This document shows, piece by piece, positions 1 to 10,900 of a stretch of DNA of 64,000 nucleotides. The notes beneath the pieces were generated by a model. The model did not search any database. It was not told where the DNA came from and was given only the letters and a program-made list of their open reading frames with translations. The translations under genes were made by a program, and so were the position numbers. The stretch's first letter is position 1; every line of letters begins with the position of its first letter. The stretch is from JAHDHW01 sp965277415. GTDB lineage: Bacteria > Bacteroidota > Bacteroidia > Chitinophagales > Saprospiraceae. The stretch covers positions 62,001 to 126,000 of the forward strand of contig CBDICS010000020.1 in the NCBI GenBank assembly GCA_965277415.1, given 5' to 3'.

Positions 1-2
1 AC

Positions 3-824
3 ACGATTCCAAACGACATCGCTAAATGGAAACCAACACCACCTGACTATATGGATGGTATCGAACCTCACTGGAGAGAGATCAGACCATTGGTTATTGA
101 TTCGGCTCAACAATTTCCACCACCACCACCAACAGCATTTAGCATAGATAAAAACAGTCAGTTTTATAAAGAGACTATGGAAGTATATGAAGTTGTGAAA
201 AATGCGAATGAGGAGGAAATAGCAATTGCTAAGTTCTGGGATTGTAATCCTTATGTGTCTCATCATACAGGACATGTAATGTATGCTACAAAAAAAATCA
301 CACCGGGCGGCCATTGGATGGGAATTACTTATATCGCGACGAATAAAGTAAATGCAGATATGATGAAAACCTTGGAAGCATATACCTTGGTTTCTATTAA
401 TTTGTTTGATGCATTTATTAGTTGTTGGGATGAGAAATATCGAAGCAGTTTAGTGCGTCCTGAAACTATTATTAATAGCTATATTGATGAAGATTGGCAA
501 CCGACATTGCAGACACCACCATTCCCCGAACATACTTCGGGACATAGTGTTATCTCTACTGCTTCTGCAGTTGCTTTAACTAATTTATTTGGCGAAAACT
601 TTTCTTTTGTTGATAGTACAGAAGTTGAATATGGTTTACCTCCGAGATCCTTTAATTCTTTTCTGGAAGCAAGTGGGGAGGCAGCAGTTAGCCGATTGTA
701 TGGCGGTATTCATTATCGACCAGCTATAGATTATGGTGTAGATCAAGGTAAAAAAATTGGAGAATTGATTGTCGAAAGAGTGAAGACGGGGCCTAAAAGT
801 ATTGGTTTGAATAAGGAAAAATAA
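3..824 (+). CDS. Vanadium-dependent haloperoxidase / PAP2-type phosphatase, 5' truncated by the window edge
   Basis: The reading frame is open to the left edge, so the gene starts outside the window; the in-frame ATG at 51 is internal. The residues that bind vanadate or phosphate in the vanadium haloperoxidase/PAP2 fold are all visible: a Lys and Arg in DEKYRSSLVRP, the SGH triad in PPFPEHTSGHSV, and the Arg and His of SRLYGGIHYRP near the C-terminus. Family members either oxidise halides with peroxide or hydrolyse phosphate esters, and the sequence alone does not separate the two. The family is usually exported, but the N-terminus cannot be seen. The gene ends 59 bases before the transporter at 884, with a long inverted repeat between them. 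Confidence 0.85.
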   Translation, partial: TIPNDIAKWKPTPPDYMDGIEPHWREIRPLVIDSAQQFPPPPPTAFSIDKNSQFYKETMEVYEVVKNANEEEIAIAKFWDCNPYVSHHTGHVMYATKKITPGGHWMGITYIATNKVNADMMKTLEAYTLVSINLFDAFISCWDEKYRSSLVRPETIINSYIDEDWQPTLQTPPFPEHTSGHSVISTASAVALTNLFGENFSFVDSTEVEYGLPPRSFNSFLEASGEAAVSRLYGGIHYRPAIDYGVDQGKKIGELIVERVKTGPKSIGLNKEK

Positions 825-835
825 TTGCCTTTATT

Positions 836-889
836 TGTCATTAGTCAATTGTTGTTTAGAATTCTTTTAAAGACAATTGACTAATGACA
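836..889. repeat. Perfect 17-bp inverted repeat overlapping the start codon of the SLC13 gene
   Basis: The arms at 836-852 and 873-889 (TGTCATTAGTCAATTGT and its complement) are perfectly complementary around a 20-base loop. The right arm contains the ATG at 884 of the downstream transporter, and a second in-frame ATG follows at 890. There is no T-run directly after the stem, so it is not a classical terminator. It could end upstream transcription or hide the transporter start in the mRNA. Confidence 0.75.
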
Positions 890-2359
890 ATGTTTTTTAA
901 TAAACATACCGTGTCAAAAAAAATCGGTCTCTTTCTCGCGCCTTTAGTTTTTGTAATCATTCTCTTGCTTCCAAATCCGGAAGCCTTGAGTCTACCTGCC
1001 TGGAAGGTTATAGCGGTTGCTTGCTTTATGCTGATCTGGTGGGTGACAGAAGCAGTTCCTATTCCAGTAGCCGCTTTGCTACCGATGGTTTTATTACCAC
1101 TCTTAGGTGTTATGGATATAAAGACGGCTTCAGCTCCTTATGCACATCCGATTGTTTTTTTGTTCATGGGCGGGTTTATGCTTGCATTAGCTATGGAACG
1201 GTGGAATCTCCATCGACGAATTGCTTTGAATATCGTAAAAATAACAGGAACAAATGCCAATGGAATTATTCTGGGGTTTATGTTAGCTACGGCTTTACTC
1301 AGTATGTGGATTAGCAATACCGCAACCACTGTTATGATGTTACCCATTGCCGTTTCTGTTATTAGTCTATTAAGCAAAAACAATAAGGACAATGGAGGAA
1401 AAGGAATGCAAAACTTTGCGATTGCTATGATGCTAGGCATTGCTTACGCAGCAAATATTGGCGGGACAGCTACGATTATAGGTACACCACCTAATTCCGT
1501 CTTAGCTGGATATATTTCAGATACCTATAACTATGAAATTAGCTTTGCTAAATGGATGATTATGGGCGTGCCATTTGCAGCAATTTTAATCAGCTTGACC
1601 TATTCTTTTCTAGTGAAGTTTTTATACCCTAATCGGCTTGGCAAATTCGAAGGCGCTCAAACGCTCATAGAAGAAGAAGTAGAAAAACTTGGAAAAATAA
1701 GCAGAGGCGAAAAACTAGTACTAATTATATTCCTTGCTACAGCTTTGTGTTGGATGATGCGCGTTCCAATCAATACCTTTTTTGAGTTTATAAAATTACC
1801 GATCAAATTGAGTGATACCGGAATTGCTTTAATTGCTTCGATTATTCTGTTCGTTGTTCCGATGGATTTGAAATTTGATAAATTTTTAATGGAGTGGAAG
1901 TATACAGAAAAACTACCTTGGGGCATTTTACTACTTTTTGGTGGCGGACTTAGCCTTGCAGGCGCCCTTTCTGCAACAGGACTTATTGACTTGATTGGAA
2001 GCCAGTTTAAAGAAGCCGGAAGTACAGGTATTTTGATTATCTTAGGCTTGACAACAGTGTCTTTGTTTTTGACAGAAGTAATGTCTAATGTTGCTTTGGT
2101 GACCATCATTCTTCCAGTGATTGGAGGGATTGCACTTGGAACTGGATTGGATCCACTCTTTTTAATGATTCCAGTTACTTTAGCTGCGAGCTGTGCTTTT
2201 ATGCTACCGATGTCTACACCACCTAATGCAATTGTTTTTGCCAGTGGACATTTGACGGTTGTTCAAATGGTAAGAGCAGGATTTATTTTGAATATCATTG
2301 CGATTCTTTTGATTGCTATATTGACGAAGTGGATTATTCCATTAGTGTTTACGGTTTAG
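884..2359 (+). CDS. SLC13/DASS-family sodium-coupled carboxylate (or sulfate) transporter
   Basis: This 491-aa polytopic membrane protein has the hallmarks of the divalent anion:sodium symporter family. The paired substrate and sodium sites are visible as SNTATTVMMLPIA and GGTATIIGTPPN in the first half, and as a TEVMSNVALV segment and MSTPPNAIVFASG in the second half. Family members import succinate, malate, fumarate, citrate or sulfate with Na+ across the inner membrane; the substrate here cannot be called. Length is normal for the family. The start may be 884 or the in-frame ATG at 890; both sit at or just after the right arm of the inverted repeat at 836-889. Confidence 0.9.
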   Translation: MTMFFNKHTVSKKIGLFLAPLVFVIILLLPNPEALSLPAWKVIAVACFMLIWWVTEAVPIPVAALLPMVLLPLLGVMDIKTASAPYAHPIVFLFMGGFMLALAMERWNLHRRIALNIVKITGTNANGIILGFMLATALLSMWISNTATTVMMLPIAVSVISLLSKNNKDNGGKGMQNFAIAMMLGIAYAANIGGTATIIGTPPNSVLAGYISDTYNYEISFAKWMIMGVPFAAILISLTYSFLVKFLYPNRLGKFEGAQTLIEEEVEKLGKISRGEKLVLIIFLATALCWMMRVPINTFFEFIKLPIKLSDTGIALIASIILFVVPMDLKFDKFLMEWKYTEKLPWGILLLFGGGLSLAGALSATGLIDLIGSQFKEAGSTGILIILGLTTVSLFLTEVMSNVALVTIILPVIGGIALGTGLDPLFLMIPVTLAASCAFMLPMSTPPNAIVFASGHLTVVQMVRAGFILNIIAILLIAILTKWIIPLVFTV

Positions 2360-2418
2360 TTCCGTGTCTTAATTGATAGAATCATTACTTTTCATTGCAT
2401 AAATACTAAATAGCGTAT

Positions 2419-2425
2419 TACTTTG
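2419..2425 (+). promoter_or_regulatory. Possible Bacteroidota -7 box upstream of the GDSL lipoprotein gene
   Basis: TACTTTG resembles the TAnnTTTG consensus with one spacer base missing. A TTG lies 21 bases upstream. It is 22 bases before the ATG at 2448. This rests on motif resemblance only. Confidence 0.3.
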
Positions 2426-2447
2426 AACATCTTAATTCAAAATTAAA

Positions 2448-3188
2448 ATGAAAACCCAATTTTTTACAATTACGATTATTCTATTCTTCTTTTCTTGTAA
2501 TAATACTCCTGAGGCGCCTTCTAACAATAATGAAGCAAGTCAAAATAATGCTCCAGTAGTAGAGAAGTCTTATACAGGAAAGCCGCTTAATCGATTTGAT
2601 CAAGCTATTAAAAATATGGAGAAAGAAGATTCTACACGAATAGTCAGCACTAATGAAGTCCTTTTCACAGGAAGTTCTAGTATTAGAATGTGGCAATCAC
2701 TCGAACAAGATTTTGACCCTATCCCAGGGATCAATAGAGGCTTTGGAGGATCAACTTTACCAGAAGTTATCCATTATGCTGATCGGATTATTTTTCCATA
2801 TAAGCCTAGCTTGATGGTCTTATATTGTGGTGAAAACGATATTGCAGATGGTGCTAGTCCGGTACAAGTCTTGTCTTCTTTCAAAAAATTAGATGGAATG
2901 ATAAGGGCCAAACTACCAGAGACAAAAATGATTTTTATTTCTATGAAACCTTCTGTAGCACGTTGGGCATTATGGGAGAAATATGTTGAAGGAAATAATT
3001 TAATTCATGATTATATTAATACAAAAGAAGACCGGTACTATTTAGATTGTAGCACGGTTATGCTAAATGAAGAAGGAGAACCTGATCCTTCTATTTTTAT
3101 AGAGGATAAGCTCCATATGAACGCGAAAGGCTATGAGGCATGGACGACTTTAGTAAAACCAGTAGTGGGAAAATTATACGTTCTTTGA
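2448..3188 (+). CDS. SGNH/GDSL-family hydrolase lipoprotein
   Basis: The protein has 246 aa. It starts with a lipoprotein signal (hydrophobic FTITIILFFFSC, Cys about residue 17), followed by a low-complexity Asn/Ala linker, so it is probably anchored in a membrane on the periplasmic or surface side. The SGNH catalytic blocks are present in order: FTGSSSIRMW (block I nucleophile Ser), NRGFGGS (block II Gly), YCGENDI (block III Asn) and DKLHMNAKGY (block V Asp-x-x-His). These enzymes hydrolyse esters of lipids, acetylated sugars or similar; the substrate is unknown. The stop codon lies inside the left arm of the inverted repeat at 3182-3228. Confidence 0.85.
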   Translation: MKTQFFTITIILFFFSCNNTPEAPSNNNEASQNNAPVVEKSYTGKPLNRFDQAIKNMEKEDSTRIVSTNEVLFTGSSSIRMWQSLEQDFDPIPGINRGFGGSTLPEVIHYADRIIFPYKPSLMVLYCGENDIADGASPVQVLSSFKKLDGMIRAKLPETKMIFISMKPSVARWALWEKYVEGNNLIHDYINTKEDRYYLDCSTVMLNEEGEPDPSIFIEDKLHMNAKGYEAWTTLVKPVVGKLYVL

Positions 3189-3228
3189 CAAATTTCAAAT
3201 ATGCTCTAAACAAAGGATTTGTCAAAGA
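3182..3228. repeat. TCTTTGACAAAT inverted-repeat pair, copy 1
   Basis: Perfect 12-bp arms TCTTTGACAAAT (3182-3193) and ATTTGTCAAAGA (3217-3228) enclose a 23-base loop. The identical arms recur around a different, longer spacer at 39827-39931, and a degenerate copy lies at 38712-38750. The left arm overlaps the TGA stop of the GDSL gene. It may act as a transcription terminator, but the exact sharing of arms suggests a repeat family. Confidence 0.7.
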
Positions 3229-3261
3229 CTCCAATTATATAATCATAATTAACCAAACCTT

Positions 3262-4581
3262 ATGTCTGACCTCAAAAAGAAACTAAATCTGTACGGCTTA
3301 ACGATGATTGCCGTAGGTGGCTGTATTGGAGCAGGGATCTTTACCGCTCCAGGAAAAGTAGCAGAAGGTATTGATAGTCAGGCATTCATTTTATTAATAT
3401 GGTTAGTAGGAGGACTTGCTTCGCTTTTGGGCGCTTTGACTTTTGCTGAAATAGGTTCTTTATTTCCCCGATCTGGCGGTGTGTATGTTTATTTGAAAGA
3501 GGCTTATGGCGATTTAGTTGGATTTTTATATGGTTGGGTAACCTTGTTTATCATCAATACAGGCGCACTGGCATTCCTTGCCGAATTGTTTGGAATATAT
3601 ATGGGGGAGTTTGACTTTTGTGCAAATATACCTAAAGAATGGCTAGCAATAAGTATAATCGTTTTATTGACTGGGATCAATATTTTTGGTGTAAACATTC
3701 TTCAATTATTTACTAATGTATTTACGGGTTTGAAAATCGTAGCTATTGCTGGTATTGCAATTCTTGGAATTTATTATATCAATTCAAAAGGTATAGAAAC
3801 CTTTGAGTTTACCTTCTCAAACGCACCAGATAATTATTGGTCAGTTCTCTTTGTTGGACTAGTTGGAGTCTTCTTCTCTTTTGGTGGCTGGCACCATACA
3901 ACTTATCTTTCTGGCGAAACCATTAATGCTTCGAAAACTGTTCCTAGAGCTATGGTTTTTGGAGTTCTGATAGTCACGGCACTCTATATATTGATTAATT
4001 GGGTTTATATGTTAATTTTGCCACTTCCTCAGATTGCCGAGACGCATAAGATAGCTGGAGATACTTTTAGCATTATGTATCCTACATGGGGTGCTGAAGC
4101 AATTTCTGCACTAGTAGCAATTTCTATATTTGGCACCATCGGAATTTATACCGTTACTGCACCAAGAATTTATTTTTCAATGGCAAAAGATGGTATATTT
4201 TTTAAAAGACTGGCTGACCTTCATCCTAAATATAAAACGCCAGTTTTTGCAATGATCACTCAAGCAATTATTGCTATAGTTCTAATCGTAGTATTCAAGG
4301 ACTTATTTGATCTAATGGCTTTTGTTACATTCATGGATATCTTATTTATGACTTTAGCGGGTTTCTCTATTTTTATATTTAGAAAAAAAATGAAAAATGT
4401 ACAGAGAATAGTAAAGGTTCCTTTTTATCCAATCATCCCTTTTATCTATGTTTTATTATTGAGTGTCTTTATATATTTTACCTTTCTGGAAGTTAAAGGT
4501 CCCACCTGGTGGGGACTAGCTATTTTAGCTGTTGGTATTCCCGTTTTTTACTTTTTTAAGGCTAATAGAGATGTAAAGTAA
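3262..4581 (+). CDS. APC-superfamily amino-acid permease
   Basis: This 439-aa inner-membrane transporter has about 12 hydrophobic segments. The first helix carries the family signature GGCIGAGIFTAPG, the unwound glycine-rich stretch that binds the amino-acid backbone. SLFPRSGGVYVYLKEAYG after helix 2 and VPRAMVFGVLIVTALYI-type segments later also fit the APC/LAT-like group. It probably exchanges or imports amino acids; specificity cannot be read. The ATG at 3262 follows the inverted repeat at 3182-3228. No partner subunit is nearby. Confidence 0.88.
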   Translation: MSDLKKKLNLYGLTMIAVGGCIGAGIFTAPGKVAEGIDSQAFILLIWLVGGLASLLGALTFAEIGSLFPRSGGVYVYLKEAYGDLVGFLYGWVTLFIINTGALAFLAELFGIYMGEFDFCANIPKEWLAISIIVLLTGINIFGVNILQLFTNVFTGLKIVAIAGIAILGIYYINSKGIETFEFTFSNAPDNYWSVLFVGLVGVFFSFGGWHHTTYLSGETINASKTVPRAMVFGVLIVTALYILINWVYMLILPLPQIAETHKIAGDTFSIMYPTWGAEAISALVAISIFGTIGIYTVTAPRIYFSMAKDGIFFKRLADLHPKYKTPVFAMITQAIIAIVLIVVFKDLFDLMAFVTFMDILFMTLAGFSIFIFRKKMKNVQRIVKVPFYPIIPFIYVLLLSVFIYFTFLEVKGPTWWGLAILAVGIPVFYFFKANRDVK

Positions 4582-4921
4582 ACTATCTGAAATATAAGTT
4601 CTCAACACTGGCATTTCTTTTGCTGCTAATTGGATATTAAGTTTCTATCTTAATATCTCCCTCTCTTACCAAAATACGATGATTGACTCAATCGTATTCA
4701 TCATTTATTATTACGACTATTAGATTTTTAAAGGTTCAATTCTTAATTAAGAAGAAGCCAATAAAATGATTAGATATTCATTGATGATTTGCAGTCCTAA
4801 TAAAACAGTTTAGAATCTATTTAGAGAAAAGTAATGGATAATATTAGCTGCTCTAGATTTAGAAAGATGCTCATAATAGTTATTAAAATATACCCAATAA
4901 ATAAAGACTAAATCCCCCAAC
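4582..4921. other. Gene-free stretch before the first giant TSP3 gene
   Basis: This 340-bp AT-rich spacer holds one clear hairpin (4633-4657) and a small inverted repeat AATACGAT / ATCGTATT at 4673-4698. No convincing promoter box or small ORF was recognised. Confidence 0.5.
4633..4657 (+). terminator. Hairpin after the permease gene
   Basis: The 9-bp arms GATATTAAG and CTTAATATC are perfect around a 7-base loop. The following sequence is pyrimidine-rich but lacks a clean T-run, so this is only a probable terminator. Confidence 0.4.
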
Positions 4922-7900
4922 ATGCAAACAAAAAGCACAAGAATAAATATCTACTTTTTCAATATAATTATCTTTTCAGTTTTATATTTATTCGCACAAT
5001 CCGTTTTCAATCCTTCTGCTTTAATCCAATCTAATATTGATCTCGATAAAACTCCAATAAATAATGCATTAGTGTTAGTTGATACAGATGGAGATTTAAT
5101 TGACGATAGTATAGATTTGGATGATGATAATGATGGGATACTAGATATCGACGAAACAAGTGTATCGGTTACCAGTACTTTCTCTTATACTGGATCGAAT
5201 CAAACATTTACTGTTCCTGCAAATATTTATACTATTGAAATTGATGCTTGGGGAGCAGGCGGTGGAGATAAATTAACTGAAGATTCTAGCGATCCCGGAA
5301 CCTCAGGGTCAGGCACAGGACCCGTATTTGATGAAGGCGGTGGCGGTGGATACGGAGGTGTTAGACTAACAGTAACACCAGGAGATGTTATAACTGTTTC
5401 AATAGGAGAAGGCGGTGCTTCAGGTGACCTAACAAGCCAAACCAATGGCGGTGGTGCTGGTGGTAATGCTCCAGGATTTATAGGTTGTTCAGGAGGTGGC
5501 TATACTTCTATCTCTGTCAATGGAACACTGACTATGGTCGTTGGTGGTGGTGGTGGTGCACCGGGAGGAATTGCCCATGCAAGTTCTATAGGTGGAGCAG
5601 GTGGTGGTGGCGGTACAAGCTATACAGATGGGAGTGGAGATACTTATCAAAATGGTCAAACTGCGATCAGTACGACAGTCTCAGGAGGAGGAATTGATTC
5701 ATCTACTGCAAATGATGAAGGCGGCGGATATGGAGCTAATTCTACGGCAGGAGGAGCTGGTGGTGATGACCCTGATGTGACCAATAATACGCCACTGAAT
5801 ACTTCTGAAATTGTTGGAAATGCTGGTAGTTCTTTAGCCGGGGGAGCAGGAGCTACCACTACGGAAGCTAGTTGTGGCGGCGGCGGCGGTGGCGGTGGTG
5901 GATTTTTCGGTGGCGGCGGCGGTGCTTGTCAAGTTAATTCATTGAATGCTCTTCCCCAAGATAGAGCAGGCGGCGGCGGTTCAAGTTTTATTAATACCAG
6001 TGATACTAAGATTTACAATGCTCAATTAATAGGTGGCAGTGGCTCCAGCGTAGCTAATGCAACAGATTCTGACTATGTTTCTGGAATAGGAATAGGTGGG
6101 ATAAATGGTTCTTCTGGTGGTAATGGGTATGTGACGATTAAATATTACCCAGCTGTAGATACAGATAGCGATGGTAAATATGATCATGTAGATCTTGACT
6201 CTGATGGGGATGGCTGTTATGATAGAATTGAAGCAGGTGTTACAGGTTATACGACCAATGGCTCTTTGACGGATAGCCTTATTGCCTCAACGGCGACCGT
6301 TGGTGCTAATGGTTTGGACAATTCAGTTGAAACGGCTGTAGATAATGGCACTATCAATTATACAATTATTCAAACTAATTCAGGAACCAATGATTTCCAA
6401 GATGCTTTTGTTCGAGCTCCGGATTGTCAAGTATGTAATTTTCCTGGAAGTGTAGCAAGTAATTTTATGTGGTATAAAGCTAATGCTAATGTCACTGGGA
6501 CAACTAGTGTTTCTGCTTGGGGCGATCAAAGTGGTAATGGACTCAACCTATCGCAATCAACTTCTGGTAATCAACCAGCTTTAAGTGAAGGTGCAATAAA
6601 CTTTAATCCAGCAATTTCTTTTGATGGATCAAGTGATTTTTTTAGTGCTCCTATAAGTCTTAATTATAGTCTATTCCCTGATTTAACGATCATAGCTGTG
6701 TACCAACCTGATATAGATAATGCTGGTGGCGTATGGGGTGAAGATGATGGTGGATGGGATAGGTTTCTATTAGATGGAAATAGTACAACACTCAACAATA
6801 TAGTTTCTGATGGAGTTGGAGGAAATACGGGTATTAGTAATTTGTTTACTGCAAATCAAACAAGTTTAACAACTGTCTTATACGATCAAGGAGTAAGTTC
6901 TGGTTCCTCAGTTTTTGTAAATGGAACAAGCCAAAGTACTTTTACCGCAAACCATTCAGCTACTTCTGCAAATTTGCAAATAGGAGCACTTGGTTCAGGT
7001 AATTATTTCTTTGATGGTGAAATCGCAGAGGTCATTTTATACAATCGCTTATTAGGAACAACTCATCGACAAAAGGTAGAATCATATTTGGCAATAAAAT
7101 ATGGAGTAATGATTCCTGGAGATTATCTTAATGGCGATGGATCAATTATTTGGAATGCAACTACGAATTCAACTTACCACAATGATGTAGCTGGGATAGG
7201 AAGAGAGGATTGTTCAGTGCTTGATCAGAGACAATCAAAAAACTCAAATGGGACAGCCATTGTAGAATTGTATAATGGAGATGTAAGCGCCGCTTTTCCG
7301 CTTACTAATACTGCAAATACAAATTCATTTAGTGCGGATAAAAGCTTTTTAATTTGGGGGAATAATGCCGCTGGACTATCGACAGTTTCTACTAACGTTT
7401 ATAGTGGGACAACCGAAAATAGGGTACCACAAATTTGGAAAGTAGCGGAGTCCGGAACGGTAGGGACTACAACTATTAGAATCCTTAAAAGCAGTTTGCC
7501 CAATACTGCATTAGTTAATTATCATTTATACGTCAATAATAATAATGATACTGCTTTCCCAAATGATGCGACAACTCAAAAGATTTCTTTAATAGATAGA
7601 GGTACTTATTATTATGGAACAGTTGACTTTACAAATGGAAATATTTTTTCTTTTGGCGGCCCTAGTCTTGATTCTGATAATGATACTGTTTCCAATATTG
7701 ATGATGTAGATGATGATAATGATGGCATACGAGATATAGATGAATGCGCAGCGATCTATCGATTTAATGTTGGAGGCTCTGCTTATACCGATGCTAGAGG
7801 AAGAATTTGGTCTGTTGAGTCAGGTGTTAGTGGTGGTACTTCCGCATCTGTATCCGGTGCTACTAATCTAAATACTGGAAACTTGCCTGGGACGAATACA

Positions 7901-10900
7901 GATGCAACGGTTTATAATACACTTCGAGTCCCTGGTTATGCTGGCACTTTTAATTATACACTGCCGATCACTAATGGTGATTATTTAATAGTATTTCATT
8001 GGGCAGATTGTGAAAGTAACGGACATCTAAGAATGATAAATATTGATATTGAAGGGTCTAGCGTACTCACAAACTATTCGCCTCAAAATGAATTTGGAAT
8101 CTGCGTTGCTGGTACTCGTTCTTTTACAACTACTGTATCGGATGGAAATTTAAATATTGTCTTTAGCGGTACGGGATATCCCATTCTTTATGCCTTGGAG
8201 GTTTTCAATAGTACTTGTGATACAGACAGTGATGGAGTGGTAGACTACTTAGATCTAGATTCTGATGGAAATGGTTGTTATGATAAAGTGGAAGCAGGTG
8301 TCACAGGTTATACGACTAATGGCTCAATAACGGATAGTCTTGCTGCCACGACATTTGCAGAAGTAGGTTCAAATGGTCTAGACAATGATATTGAAAATGA
8401 TGATACACAAGCTGCTACGACCTCAGCTAGTTATACTATTATTCAGACGAATAGTGGAACAAACGATTTTCAAGATGCAGCTGTACAAGCAACGGATTGT
8501 CCTTGTACAGGGCTAGATACAGATAGAGATGGTATTTGTGATTCAGTAGATATTGATGATGATAATGATGGTATCATAGATGTAGAAGAAGGTTATTGCT
8601 TTTATACCTTAGTAAATGCTAGTTTTGAATCACCATCTATTGGAGCTTGTGATAGCTACTCTATTATTGACGAATCCACGGTCCCCGGTTGGCTTCACAC
8701 AGATGATGGTGGCTCCCAGGTAAATTGTGCAACTAATAATGGTGGCACTGATAATGAATTGGAATTATGGGATTCTGGTTACCAAAGTGTGATCGCAGAT
8801 GATGGAAATCAGTTTGCAGAATTAAACGCTTATTCTGGAGGCGTTTTGTACCAGCCTATTACCTTACCAGTTCAAGGTACATATATTCTGGATTGGACGG
8901 TTGCTCACAGAGGAAGGAATGGGATAGATAGTATGCGAATAGGTATATTAGAAGGAGGAATATTTCTGGCAAGTGATACGGTCGGGACCAATAATGTTAC
9001 GTTTGTTACATATAGTGGTCGTTTGCAATTTACTGCGGCTACTACTACTATTTGGTTAGGCTTTGAATCAACACATACGGCAAGTGGTTTTGCTTCAATA
9101 GGCAATTTTATTGATGATGTAACAGCATGTATTCACCTAGATTTAGATCGGGATAATATCGCTGATTATCTTGACCTTGATTCAGATAATGATGGTATTC
9201 CTAATATCATCGAAGCAGGTGGAATTGATACAGACGGTAATGGTACAGTAGATTATTCCAATGGCCATCCATTAAGTATGGTTGATTTGGACAATGATGG
9301 GCTAGCAGATTTATACGATGAAACAGACAATGGAGGTAGTACACCCGGTTGGGTAGCAGGAAATGCAATTAATAGCCCAGATACGGATGGAGATATGGCT
9401 TCAAATGCTCAAGATTTGGATGCAGATAATGATGGTATTCCAGACCTAATCGAAGTAGGTGGTGTAGACAGTAATGGTGATGGTATGATTGACATAAGTA
9501 CAGATGCAGATAATGATGGATTCGCAGATATATTTGATCCTGATGATGATGGGATTATAGGAGTAGATAGTGGAGAAGGAAATCAACCGCTTGTAAAGAC
9601 AAATGGTGCTGGAAGTATGATACATGGAGAAACAGGCATAAGCTTAGATCATGATGGAGATGGCCTTTTCAACCAAATGGATTTAGATTCAGACAATGAT
9701 GGTATTTCAGACTTAATAGAGGCTGGTGGCATAGATATGAATGGAGATGGTAAAGTAGATACAACCACCGATGCGGATGGTGATAGCTTTGCGGATATCT
9801 ATGATACGGATGATGATGGTATAAGTGGAGTTGAGGATACCAATGACGCTTTATTACAAACCGGTGGAACAGATACGGATGGAGATGGTAAAGCTGACGA
9901 TACAGCTATTACTTATATTGATGGAGAATCAAGAAGCTTAGATGCTGACGGGGATGGAATTGTAAATTTCTTAGATGTAGATACAGACAATGATGGTATT
10001 CCAGATTTAGTAGAAGCTGGTGGTATAGATACAAATGGTAATGGTCGAGTAGATGTGGCGACGGATTCGAATAGTGATGGCCTTGCGGATATTTATGCAA
10101 CAAGTGCCTTGGTTCGAACCGGAGGTACAGATACGGATGGAGATGGTAAGGCGGATGATACGGCCATTACCTTTATAGATGGAGGAAGTAATAGCGTAGA
10201 TAGCGATGGAGATGCTTATGCTGATCATTTGGATTTAGATTCTGACAATGATGGTATTCCTGATATCATTGAAGCCAGAGGAACTGATCCAGATAATAAT
10301 GGTCGAGTAGATACCGCAACTTTACCTTGGGATGCGGACGGAGATGGTTTAGCAGATATCTACGATGAAGCGGCCTCAGATGGCCCTAAGGGAAGTGGGA
10401 CAAATGGGACAGCTCTAATAGAAACCAGTGCAGATACGAATAGTGATGGTAAAGTCAACAATACAGAAACGATGGTCTCAGGAGGAACGGCTAGTATAGA
10501 TGGAGATGGAGATACTTATCCCAATCATTTAGATCTGGACTCAGATAATGACGGAATCACAGATGTAGTCGAAAATGGTGGTGGAAATACGACAGTAGAT
10601 CATAGTACTGGTACATTGGATGGTATAGTAGGGGATAATGCGTCAGTGACGGATACAAATAATGATGGCTGGCATGATTCAAGCACAAGTGTTGCATTGG
10701 ATTCTGACTCGGATGGTGTTGTAGATTATTTAGATCTAGATACAGATAATGATGGTATCCCTGACTATTTGGAAGGAGTCTGTTCTACATGTCCTACCTT
10801 TGCATCACCATCGGGAAATGATACAGATGGAGATGGCTTATTGGATATTTATGAAAGTTTGACCTCAGCTAATGCGAATAGTGGAACAAATAGTGGCGTA

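Noticed and set aside
5227..5859. Pro-rich minus-strand and out-of-frame ORFs over the glycine-rich domain of giant protein 1
   Set aside because: They mirror GGN codons on the coding strand; no independent support.
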